From: an uncultured Marvinbryantia sp.
GTDB lineage: Bacteria > Bacillota > Clostridia > Lachnospirales > Lachnospiraceae
Reading direction: 5' to 3'
NCBI GenBank assembly: GCA_937915375.1
Contig: CALDMO010000006.1
Span: forward strand, 1-64,000
DNA: 64,000 nt
A program made the translations under genes and the position numbers. This document shows positions 1-6,998 of the stretch, one piece after another. Below the pieces are notes generated by a model. The model made no database searches. It was not told the origin of the DNA and saw nothing but the letters and a program-made list of their open reading frames with translations. Within the stretch, counting starts at the first letter, position 1, and every line of letters starts with the position of its first letter.

Positions 1-944
1 CGGGACATGCTGACTACGTTAAGAACATGATCACTGGTGCAGCTCAGATGGATGGCGCTATCCTTGTAGTTGCTGCTACAGATGGTGTTATGGCTCAGAC
101 AAGAGAGCACATCCTTCTGTCCCGTCAGGTAGGTGTTCCTTACATCGTTGTATTCATGAACAAGTGTGATATGGTAGACGATCCAGAGTTACTGGAGCTG
201 GTTGAGATGGAAATCCGTGAGCTGCTGAACGAGTACGAGTTCCCGGGCGATGACACACCGATTATCCAGGGTTCCGCTCTGAAGGCACTTGAGGATCCGA
301 ACGGCGAGTGGGGCGACAAGGTTATGGAGCTCATGGACGCTGTAGATTCCTATATCCCGGATCCGGTACGTGATACAGATAAGCCGTTCCTGATGCCGGT
401 AGAGGATGTATTCTCCATCACTGGCCGTGGTACGGTTGCTACTGGCCGTGTTGAGCGTGGTACGCTGCATGTATCTGACGAGGTTGAGATCGTTGGTATC
501 CATGAGGATGTTCGTAAGGTAGTTGTTACTGGTATCGAGATGTTCCGTAAGCTTCTGGATGAGGCTCAGGCTGGTGATAACATCGGTGCTCTGCTTCGTG
601 GTGTTCAGAGAACAGATATCGAACGTGGACAGGTTCTTGCAAAACCGGGTACAGTAACATGCCATACAAAATTTACAGCTCAGGTTTACGTTCTGACAAA
701 AGATGAAGGTGGTCGTCATACACCGTTCTTCAACAACTATCGTCCGCAGTTCTACTTCAGAACAACTGACGTTACTGGTGTTATCAATCTGCCGGAAGGT
801 ACAGAAATGTGCATGCCGGGTGATAACGTAGAAATGACAATCGAACTGATCCACCCGATCGCTATGGAACAGGGTCTTACATTCGCTATTCGTGAAGGTG
901 GACGTACTGTTGGATCAGGCCGTGTTGCTACAATCATTGAGTAA
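1..944 (+). CDS. tuf: Elongation factor Tu, 3' part (5' end outside window)
   Basis: EF-Tu is the GTPase that delivers aminoacyl-tRNA to the ribosome. The frame is open from base 3 and reads GHADYVKNM, the end of the G3 motif DCPGHADYV. It continues through the G4 motif NKCD and the G5 motif SALKAL, then domains II and III (TGRGTVATGRVERG, GDNIGALLRG, REGGRTVGSGRV). About 313 residues are visible of a usual length near 397, so roughly the first 80, including the P-loop, lie upstream. It is normally last in rpsL-rpsG-fusA-tuf; that context is outside the window. A strong terminator follows. Identity is certain. Confidence 0.98.
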   Translation, partial: GHADYVKNMITGAAQMDGAILVVAATDGVMAQTREHILLSRQVGVPYIVVFMNKCDMVDDPELLELVEMEIRELLNEYEFPGDDTPIIQGSALKALEDPNGEWGDKVMELMDAVDSYIPDPVRDTDKPFLMPVEDVFSITGRGTVATGRVERGTLHVSDEVEIVGIHEDVRKVVVTGIEMFRKLLDEAQAGDNIGALLRGVQRTDIERGQVLAKPGTVTCHTKFTAQVYVLTKDEGGRHTPFFNNYRPQFYFRTTDVTGVINLPEGTEMCMPGDNVEMTIELIHPIAMEQGLTFAIREGGRTVGSGRVATIIE

Positions 945-1011
945 TCACTGATTATCAGATAAATTATATATAGTGTTATCGAAAGATAACTTTGTGTTCA
1001 AGCGTAAGATG

Positions 1012-1041
1012 CCCCGGAATCGTAAGATTTCCGGGGTTTTT
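1012..1041 (+). terminator. Rho-independent terminator of tuf
   Basis: An 8-bp GC-rich stem (CCCCGGAA at 1012-1019 pairing with TTCCGGGG at 1029-1036), a 9-base loop and a T-run at 1037-1041. It lies about 70 bases after the tuf stop. Confidence 0.92.
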
Positions 1042-1159
1042 CTGTTGTGTGAAAGATTTTTTGTATTTATAGGGTGAAACTTGCAAAAGAGTAGTTGTGC
1101 TGTGAACTGCATAGTAAAACAGAAAAATAAGAATGTATTTGAAAAGGGGGAATCAAAAA

Positions 1160-2257
1160 ATGTATTTAGAGGAAAGAAATCAAAAGATAATAGATGCGGT
1201 GATAGAGAAGGCGAATAAGGTATGCCCAGGTGCTCTTGCATTAATAGGAATATATGGTTCGTTTATGACGGGAGACTTTTATGAAAAGTCGGATATAGAT
1301 TTAATGATTGTAATTAATGATGAGCGTGGATGAAAGGTCGGATGTACTTTTATACAAGATGATTTGCAAGTTGGACATGATATTTATTGTACTACGTGGG
1401 AACATTTACAAAATGATGCGAAGTATGAACATCCGAATCTGTCTATGCTTATGGATTCGAAAATTGTGTATTGTGCAGAGAAGAAATATGAAGAGCAATT
1501 GAATGCGCTGCGGAAAAAGGCCAGGGATATTTTGGAAGCATCTTTTTCAGAAAAAGATTATGCTAAAGCGGAAAAGCTACTAAAGGAGGCAGAGCACTAT
1601 TACGCACAGACTATGATTTCAGAGAATAAATCTGATGTGCTAAGCAGGGCAGGCGGTGCTGTTTATTATATAGAGAGTGCGTTAGCAATGTTAAATAAAC
1701 AGTATTTTCATTATGGAACAAAGCGTGTGTATGAAGAATTAACAGCATTGAAAAATAGACCGGAACGACTTTGTGATATGATAGAGAATGTGATATCGGC
1801 ATCCACAGCTGCTGCAGTAAAAGAACATTTAACTATTCTTATGAAAGAAACAATGGGAACATTTCGACAAGTGAAAGAGACGGTTACTGAACCGAAAAAA
1901 ACTGTTGAGGCGGAGATGCTTAACGGTACTTATGAAGAAATGTATTCAAATTGGCGAAATAAAATGTATGAGGCTGCGGTATTAGAAAACAGACATCTTG
2001 CATTTATGAGCTTAATCAGCGCTGAGACAATGTTTTCTGAAATTGCCGACATAGCAGATATTGAAAATTATGATGTTTTGGGCGAATATGATCCGAAAGA
2101 TTTACATAAGACAGCAAAAGCATACGACGCTGTCTTAAAAGAGTATTTGAAGGAGTACAAAAAGGCAGGTATTCAGATGAAGCATTATTTGGATATAGAT
2201 GCTTTTTTACGTGAATATTTAAAGGATAACAGATATAATGAATCCTTGTATCAATAG
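1160..2257 (+). pseudogene. Nucleotidyltransferase-fold protein interrupted by an in-frame TGA
   Basis: The ATG at 1160 follows an AAGGGGG site at a good distance. The first 57 codons encode a nucleotidyltransferase (Pol-beta fold) core: GSFMTGDFYEKSDIDLMIV is the GS-x(n)-DxD signature that binds NTP and metal. Codon 1331-1333 is TGA. The same frame then continues without further stops for about 308 codons (KVGCTFIQDDLQVGHDIYCT onward), with a mostly helical C-terminal half that could be HEPN-like. A tryptophan TGG to TGA change fits best, giving a 365-codon gene. TGA is used as a normal stop elsewhere here (pknB, rpe, the Spo0E peptide), so the product should be truncated. The gene is clearly richer in A+T (many ATA, TTA, AAA codons) than its neighbours, suggesting horizontal origin. 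The substrate is unknown; small-molecule or antibiotic nucleotidyltransferases share the fold. Confidence 0.75.
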
Positions 2258-2294
2258 AATATTAGGAAGAAAATATAAAAAATGTTTTTTATTC

Positions 2295-2323
2295 TTGTGA
2301 GCCTTCTGGCAGTGTGGTACACT
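2295..2323 (+). promoter_or_regulatory. Sigma-A-type promoter with extended -10 before the L,D-transpeptidase gene
   Basis: TTGTGA (2295-2300), a 17-base spacer, and TACACT (2318-2323) preceded by TGG, an extended -10. It sits about 50 bases upstream of the 2376 start. Read by eye only. Confidence 0.5.
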
Positions 2324-2375
2324 TTTTATAAGGAAAGCGGTGATTTCAAGAGAGAAGGGAATGGGGGGCTAGAAA

Positions 2376-3704
2376 ATGAAGAAGAAAAAGATGTTCTCGG
2401 TACTGTTTCTTGTAGTCTGCATGATTTTTACAATGTCTGCCACGGCATTTGCTTATAAAAATCAGTGGGTCACAAAGCCGAACGGTTACACGTATTATTA
2501 TGGGAGCAACCAGAAAGCTTACACCGGCGGGCCGAAGAAAATTAGTCGAAATGGGAAAAAGGCGCTGTATTTATTTGACTCAAAGGGACGTTTGATTAAA
2601 AACAAGTTAACAAAGCGAAGGGATAAATTTTACCTAAGCCGTTCTGATGGAACTCTCCTGACTTCTTTTGGAACCTGGAAGGGAAAGACTTATTACGGTA
2701 CGGCAAGCGGATATCTGAAAACCGGTCTGCAGAAATATAAAAACAAGTACTATTATTTTGACAGGACAAATGCCAGTGTGGTAAAACGGGCATGGAAAAA
2801 GATAGGAAAGTATTACTACTATTTTAATGGCGCTGGAAGAGCGTACCATGGAGCGATGTACACCATTGGCGGTGATCGGTATTATTTTGAGAAAAATGCG
2901 CATCGTTTTCATGGTGTAAAGAAAATAAAGAATGATTATTACGGATTTCATGTAAAAACCGGAAAAATGGTTTACGGATGGAAAACATGGAATAAAAAAC
3001 GTTATTATTTTGATAGGAACAGGGATGGCCGTGCTTATAAGGATGGCTTTTATAAGATTGACGGTTCGCGTTACTATTTCGATGCGACGGCGGCGCGTCA
3101 GACCGGATGGAAAATCATTGGCAACAAACGTTATTATCTGGATCCGGATAAAAACGGAGCGCAGGTATTCGGAAAACGTACCATCAATGGCACTACCTAC
3201 AATTTTGGCACCAAAGGATATGTTTCATATCGTCCCAGCGGGAAATTGACGGTACGTGTCAATCGGACTAAAAACGTGGTTACTGTGTTTGACGGTAATA
3301 CTCCAATTAAAGCAATGACCTGCTCTGTCGGGGTAAATAATTCTACTCCGGTAGGTACATTTACGCTTTACAGTCATTATCGCTGGTGGTATTTGTACGG
3401 ACCGTCGATCGGGCAATATTGCTGTCATTTCGCTTCTGATTATTTATTTCATTCGGTACCGATGAAGGGCTACAGTAAGGATCCGTATAATTTAAGAGCG
3501 GATGATTTTAATAAGCTGGGAACGGCCGCGTCGGAAGGTTGTGTGCGTCTGTCCGTTGCAGATGCAAAATGGATTTATGACAATGTTCCGTCTGGTTCTA
3601 AGGTAGTAATCTCTGATCATGAGCCGACACCGCTTGGAAAACCGGCAACATTGAAAATGAGACCGGGGACCATCGGAAAAGATCCGACGGATATCTGGAG
3701 TTAA
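2376..3704 (+). CDS. Secreted L,D-transpeptidase with cell-wall-binding repeats
   Basis: A 442-residue exported protein. Residues 1-26 are a signal peptide (KKKK, hydrophobic core, ATAFA cleavage site). Residues about 30-285 are a run of roughly 20-residue aromatic repeats (units such as KYYYFD, RYYFDA, GWKTWNKKRYYFD) of the choline/cell-wall-binding type. Residues about 289-415 are a YkuD catalytic domain with the HS motif (His359) and the SEGCVRL motif, whose Cys389 is the nucleophile. YkuD enzymes make 3-3 cross-links in peptidoglycan or attach proteins to it. The ATG at 2376 follows a GGGGGG site. It is monocistronic, with its own likely promoter and a terminator. A wall-associated role is secure; the exact cross-linking reaction is inferred from the family. 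Confidence 0.93.
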   Translation: MKKKKMFSVLFLVVCMIFTMSATAFAYKNQWVTKPNGYTYYYGSNQKAYTGGPKKISRNGKKALYLFDSKGRLIKNKLTKRRDKFYLSRSDGTLLTSFGTWKGKTYYGTASGYLKTGLQKYKNKYYYFDRTNASVVKRAWKKIGKYYYYFNGAGRAYHGAMYTIGGDRYYFEKNAHRFHGVKKIKNDYYGFHVKTGKMVYGWKTWNKKRYYFDRNRDGRAYKDGFYKIDGSRYYFDATAARQTGWKIIGNKRYYLDPDKNGAQVFGKRTINGTTYNFGTKGYVSYRPSGKLTVRVNRTKNVVTVFDGNTPIKAMTCSVGVNNSTPVGTFTLYSHYRWWYLYGPSIGQYCCHFASDYLFHSVPMKGYSKDPYNLRADDFNKLGTAASEGCVRLSVADAKWIYDNVPSGSKVVISDHEPTPLGKPATLKMRPGTIGKDPTDIWS

Positions 3705-3780
3705 AGTACTAGAGTGGATTGGTAATGATCATAATGATTTTGGATAAGAAGAAATGATTGTTTTATGAATTTATTAAAAA

Positions 3781-3811
3781 ATGCTTTGCGGGATGTGCAA
3801 AGCATTTTTTT
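3781..3811 (+). terminator. Terminator after the L,D-transpeptidase gene
   Basis: A 9-bp perfect stem, ATGCTTTGC (3781-3789) with GCAAAGCAT (3797-3805), a 7-base loop and a seven-base T-run ending at 3811. An A-run precedes it, so it may work in both directions. Confidence 0.9.
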
Positions 3812-4057
3812 GTATAATTAGGGCTGTAATATTTTATTTAAAGAAGTCACTACCTTTATAAGAATGGGATAGCGGCAGGAAGGAAGATATTGAAGCAGAT
3901 AATGTGAGCGCAGAACAGATTGGGTAGAAGTTCATTGCGCTGCCATGCCTTTTGTGTTAAGATAATCGTATCAGCGATGAGTTTACAGAAAACTTGAAAA
4001 GACGGCTCGTGCAGCCGTATCGCAACTATTATGTATTATGCAAAAGGAGGAAAAACA
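3812..4057. other. Gene-free stretch before deoD
   Basis: About 245 bases with no convincing coding frame. A short hairpin, ACGGCT (4002-4007) with AGCCGT (4013-4018), lies 40 bases before deoD and has no T-run. I could not pick out a convincing promoter. The deoD ribosome binding site AAGGAGG is at 4044-4050. Confidence 0.5.
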
Positions 4058-4765
4058 ATGCCAACACCACATAACGCTGCACAAATGGGAGATATTGCGG
4101 AGACCGTGCTTCTGCCGGGGGATCCGCTGCGTGCAAAGGTAATTGCAGAAACATTTTTGGAGGATGTTGTTCAGTTTAACAGTGTCAGAAATATGTTCGG
4201 TTATACAGGTACCTATAAAGGAAAACGGGTATCTGTCATGGGCACCGGAATGGGCTGTGCGTCTATTGGTATTTACAGTTATGAGCTGATTCACTTTTAT
4301 GGCGTAAAGAATTTGATTCGTATCGGTTCCTGCGGCTCTATCGCAAAGGATATTAAGCTTGGTGAGATTATTATGGCGCAGGGGGCATGTACCGACAGTA
4401 ATTATGCGCATCAGTATAATTTGCCGGGAACAATGTGCGCGATTTCAGATTATACTTTGCTGAAAACAGCACAGGAAAAAGCGGAAGAATTGGGCTTCCC
4501 ATATCGTGTGGGGAATGTTTTATCATCGGATATTTTCTATACGGAAACACCGGAATGGCAGAGTTGGGCAAAGATGGGCGTACTTTCAATCGAGATGGAA
4601 AGCTTTGCGCTGTACTGCAACGCAGCCCGCGCAGGCGTGAGAGCGCTTGGAATTTTTAGTGTATCGGATTCTATCGTAAATGGAGAGGCAATGGATGCAC
4701 AGGAACGCCAGAATGGATTTACCAACATGATGAAGGTAGCGTTGGAGACAGCGCTTACGCTGTAA
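4058..4765 (+). CDS. deoD: Purine-nucleoside phosphorylase, DeoD type
   Basis: Phosphorolysis of purine (deoxy)nucleosides to base plus (deoxy)ribose-1-phosphate; cytosolic purine salvage. The 235 residues match the hexameric DeoD length. Visible motifs: the N-terminal MPTPHN, the phosphate-binding LLPGDPLRAK, GTGMGCASIGIYSYEL, the RIGSCGSI loop, and SIEMESFALY, which contacts the ribose. The catalytic Asp is in FSVSDSIVNGE. The ATG at 4058 was chosen because AAGGAGG lies 7 bases upstream; an in-frame ATG at 4031 has no such site and would add residues the family lacks. It precedes niaR with a hairpin between them. Confidence 0.96.
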   Translation: MPTPHNAAQMGDIAETVLLPGDPLRAKVIAETFLEDVVQFNSVRNMFGYTGTYKGKRVSVMGTGMGCASIGIYSYELIHFYGVKNLIRIGSCGSIAKDIKLGEIIMAQGACTDSNYAHQYNLPGTMCAISDYTLLKTAQEKAEELGFPYRVGNVLSSDIFYTETPEWQSWAKMGVLSIEMESFALYCNAARAGVRALGIFSVSDSIVNGEAMDAQERQNGFTNMMKVALETALTL

Positions 4766-4771
4766 AACGAT

Positions 4772-4803
4772 AACACCGCACTGGCTGATTTCGGTGCGGT
4801 GTT
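4772..4803 (+). repeat. 10-bp inverted repeat between deoD and niaR
   Basis: AACACCGCAC (4772-4781) pairs perfectly with GTGCGGTGTT (4794-4803) around a 12-base loop. Only three or four T residues follow, so it is either a weak deoD terminator or a regulatory palindrome in the niaR leader, 23 bases before the niaR start. Confidence 0.6.
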
Positions 4804-4825
4804 TAAAAGAGGAAAAGGAACAGAA

Positions 4826-5353
4826 ATGATGGATGGGGCACAGAGACGCGACTGCATTTTGAAAAAGCTGCAAAGTGGGATAGGTCCGGTTTCCGGAAAT
4901 GCTTTGGCAAGGGAGTTTCACGTTAGTCGTCAAGTGATTGTACAGGATATTGCATTGCTGCGCGCAACAAATAAAAATATTCTTTCTACAAACAAAGGGT
5001 ACTTGCTTTACGAGGAAAACAGCCATGCAGCCTGCAAACAGATTATTGCGGTTAAACATTCAGATGAACAGATGAAAGATGAATTATATACCATTGTTGA
5101 TGCAGGAGCGCGGGTATTGGATGTGATCGTGGAGCATGAGGTCTACGGACAGATTGCAGTTGATCTGGTGATTGCGTCGCGCAAGGATGTGGACGAGTTC
5201 ATGAAGCGCATTTTTGCAGTCAAAGCAAAGCCATTGAAAGAGCTGACAGGAGATGAACATTATCATACGATAGAAGCTGATACGGAAGAAATTTTGCGTC
5301 TAGCTATGAACGGTTTAAAAGAAAAGGGATATCTGCTTGATTTTCCGTCCTGA
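4826..5353 (+). CDS. niaR: NiaR-type transcriptional repressor (HTH plus 3H domain)
   Basis: A 175-residue regulator. The N-terminal winged helix-turn-helix (about residues 8-60; VSGNALAREFHVSRQVIVQD) is followed by a 3H domain (about 75-170) with conserved histidines in VKHSDEQMKDE, VEHEVYGQ and EHYHTIEAD. In Firmicutes this architecture is NiaR/YrxA, the niacin-responsive repressor of NAD synthesis and niacin uptake genes. A purine-rich site precedes ATG 4826; ATG 4829 is equally possible. Its downstream neighbour is an EIIC-like permease with a possible operator between them. The family call is firm; the target genes here are inferred. Confidence 0.88.
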   Translation: MMDGAQRRDCILKKLQSGIGPVSGNALAREFHVSRQVIVQDIALLRATNKNILSTNKGYLLYEENSHAACKQIIAVKHSDEQMKDELYTIVDAGARVLDVIVEHEVYGQIAVDLVIASRKDVDEFMKRIFAVKAKPLKELTGDEHYHTIEADTEEILRLAMNGLKEKGYLLDFPS

Positions 5354-5365
5354 TTATAGTATGAT
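5337..5365 (+). promoter_or_regulatory. Candidate promoter for the EIIC-like gene, inside the end of niaR
   Basis: TTGATT (5337-5342), a 17-base spacer, TATGAT (5360-5365). The predicted start near 5372 falls on two CAGGTG direct repeats (5370-5375 and 5382-5387), followed by GTGT-N5-ACAC (5385-5397). These could be an operator. Confidence 0.4.
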
Positions 5366-5390
5366 GGATCAGGTGACAAGACAGGTGTAA

Positions 5391-5429
5391 AGGACACGCT
5401 GGCTGTTGGGATGCCGGAGTGTTCTTTTT
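5391..5429 (+). terminator. Terminator or attenuator between niaR and the EIIC-like gene
   Basis: The left arm at 5391-5403 (AGGACACGCTGGC) pairs with GCCGGAGTGTTCT at about 5413-5425, with one mismatch and G-T pairs, followed by TTTTT. It ends niaR transcripts. If the promoter at 5337-5365 is real, it would also lie in the leader of the next gene. Confidence 0.7.
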
Positions 5430-5537
5430 GTTATATGGGAGAATGCTGTTTCTATATGACAAAATATTCTGGGAAAAATGTCTTGTCAGAAAGATTCTAG
5501 GTGCCGGATCAGGCACAGGAAAATGAGGAGGAAAGAG

Positions 5538-6602
5538 ATGAAGTACATTTCAAAATGGTTAAACCGTGTCTTTATTGATGGTTTAAGCGGTATGGCGCAG
5601 GGATTGTTTGCAACACTGATTGTTGGTACAATCATTCAACAAATCGGTACGCTTGTCGGCGGGGAAGCCGGAACGTTGATTTTTACAATTGGAAAGGTGG
5701 CAGCGTCTTTAACAGGAGCAGGTATCGGTGTAGGCGTGGCAAGCAAATATAGAGAAAGTCCGTTGGTGATTCTTTCGGCGGCGACTGCCGGTATGGTCGG
5801 TGCATTTGCGGGAAGTGTTGCTTCCGGGAAAGTATTGGTAGACGGTGTAATGAGTTTTTCCGGACCGGGCGAACCGCTGGGGGCGTTTATTGCTGCCTAT
5901 ATCGGTATTGAAGCCGGTCATCTGGTATCCGGCAGGACAAAGGTGGATATTCTGGTTACACCGCTTGTCAGCATCAGTGCCGGATCAGCGGTTGGTATTT
6001 TGATCGGTCCGAGCATTTCGCAGATGATGACCAGTCTCGGTGCGATGATTAACTGGGGAACGGAACAGCAGCCGTTTTTGATGGGCGTGATTGTTTCTGT
6101 ATTGATGGGTATGATTTTAACGTTGCCGATTAGTTCAGCGGCGATTGGTGTAGTATTAAATTTGTCCGGTCTGGCAGCAGGCGCGGCGACAGTGGGATGC
6201 TGCTGCAACATGGTAGGTTTTGCTGTGGCCAGCTATCGTGAAAATAAAGTTGGCGGACTTTTGGCACAGGGTGTTGGTACTTCCATGCTGCAGGTGCCGA
6301 ACATCGTGAGAAAGCCGATAATATGGCTTCCGGCGATTTTGTCAAGTGCGATTCTAGGTCCGGTCGGTACGATGATTTTAAAGATGACGAATAATGCTAC
6401 CGGTTCCGGTATGGGAACAGCTGGCTTTGTCGGTCAGATTATGACCTGGCAGACGATGACGGCGACGGAGGCGCCAACGGTTGTTTTAATCAAGATTCTG
6501 GCAATTCAGATTGTGCTTCCGGCGCTGGTTACATTGGCGATTTCCGAATTTATGAGAAAACAGAAGTGGATCAAAGACGGAGACATGAAGTTGGATTTAT
6601 AG
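5538..6602 (+). CDS. EIIC-like membrane permease, PTS_EIIC_2 type
   Basis: A 354-residue polytopic membrane protein with roughly eight to ten hydrophobic segments rich in Gly and Ala (for example FATLIVGTIIQQIG, AATAGMVGAFAGSVA, GVIVSVLMGMILTLPISS). It resembles the stand-alone PTS EIIC-like family that occurs without EIIA or EIIB partners; none is encoded nearby and no phosphorylation domain is present. The substrate is unknown. Position directly after niaR hints at niacin or a related compound, but that is inference from context. ATG 5538 follows GAGGAGGAAAG; an in-frame start 60 bases upstream lacks a site. A terminator follows. Confidence 0.75.
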   Translation: MKYISKWLNRVFIDGLSGMAQGLFATLIVGTIIQQIGTLVGGEAGTLIFTIGKVAASLTGAGIGVGVASKYRESPLVILSAATAGMVGAFAGSVASGKVLVDGVMSFSGPGEPLGAFIAAYIGIEAGHLVSGRTKVDILVTPLVSISAGSAVGILIGPSISQMMTSLGAMINWGTEQQPFLMGVIVSVLMGMILTLPISSAAIGVVLNLSGLAAGAATVGCCCNMVGFAVASYRENKVGGLLAQGVGTSMLQVPNIVRKPIIWLPAILSSAILGPVGTMILKMTNNATGSGMGTAGFVGQIMTWQTMTATEAPTVVLIKILAIQIVLPALVTLAISEFMRKQKWIKDGDMKLDL

Positions 6603-6630
6603 AAAATTTGCATAGGATAGAGAATGGGTT

Positions 6631-6669
6631 ACAGGCATTTGCGGCAGAAGCGGCAAATGTCTGTTTTTT
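6631..6669 (+). terminator. Terminator of the EIIC-like gene
   Basis: A 12-bp stem, 6631-6642 with 6653-6664 (one G-T pair), followed by a T-run to 6669. Confidence 0.9.
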
Positions 6670-6840
6670 GAAAAGAGAAGTATTCATTTTGCAATGTCTA
6701 CAATTCCTTTTGGCTGTTGTTTAACGAGTGTTATTGACACTTAGCAACGCTCGGCGTGAAAAATGCTCTGTTGGATCGAGCTACAGTGGGGGATGTGCAG
6801 CTAAAAGAAAGGTAACAGGATGAATTTTTTAAAAAAGTAT
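6670..6840. other. Gene-free stretch upstream of the rpoB promoter
   Basis: About 170 bases without a supported gene. A short hairpin-forming segment lies around 6725-6755 (CGAG with CTCG, and AGTGT with ACACT inside). A TTGACA at 6734 has no acceptable -10. I recognise no riboswitch or ribosomal-protein leader. Confidence 0.4.
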
Positions 6841-6869
6841 TTGACATATGAAAAGCACTATGCTATAGT
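6841..6869 (+). promoter_or_regulatory. Strong promoter of rpoBC
   Basis: Consensus -35 TTGACA (6841-6846), a 17-base spacer, TATAGT (6864-6869) with a TGC extended -10. It leaves a leader of about 125 bases before rpoB. Confidence 0.85.
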
Positions 6870-6998
6870 ATAGGTTGCATTATCGTGCAGAAGTGTGCCC
6901 TATGGGGATTTTATGCCCAAAAATCGTTGTGTATTTTTGGCAGAAAAGTCCCGTAAAAAATGCATACTTTTATATAAAAAGACAGGGGTGAAACGTTG

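Noticed and set aside
1331..1333. Selenocysteine reading of the in-frame TGA
   Set aside because: No convincing stem-loop directly after the codon, and the residue sits outside any redox motif in a nucleotidyltransferase fold; a lost tryptophan is simpler.
2258..2294. Terminator after the nucleotidyltransferase gene
   Set aside because: Only an A/T-only imperfect stem (AAGAAAATATAAAAAA with TTTTTTATTCTT) is present; too weak to call.
6734..6762. Second rpoB promoter from TTGACA at 6734
   Set aside because: The sequence at the proper distance (TGAAAA) is a poor -10; the promoter at 6841-6869 is far better.
6820..6873. 17-codon ATG frame upstream of rpoB
   Set aside because: It runs through the -35 and -10 of the rpoB promoter, so it would not be on the main transcript.
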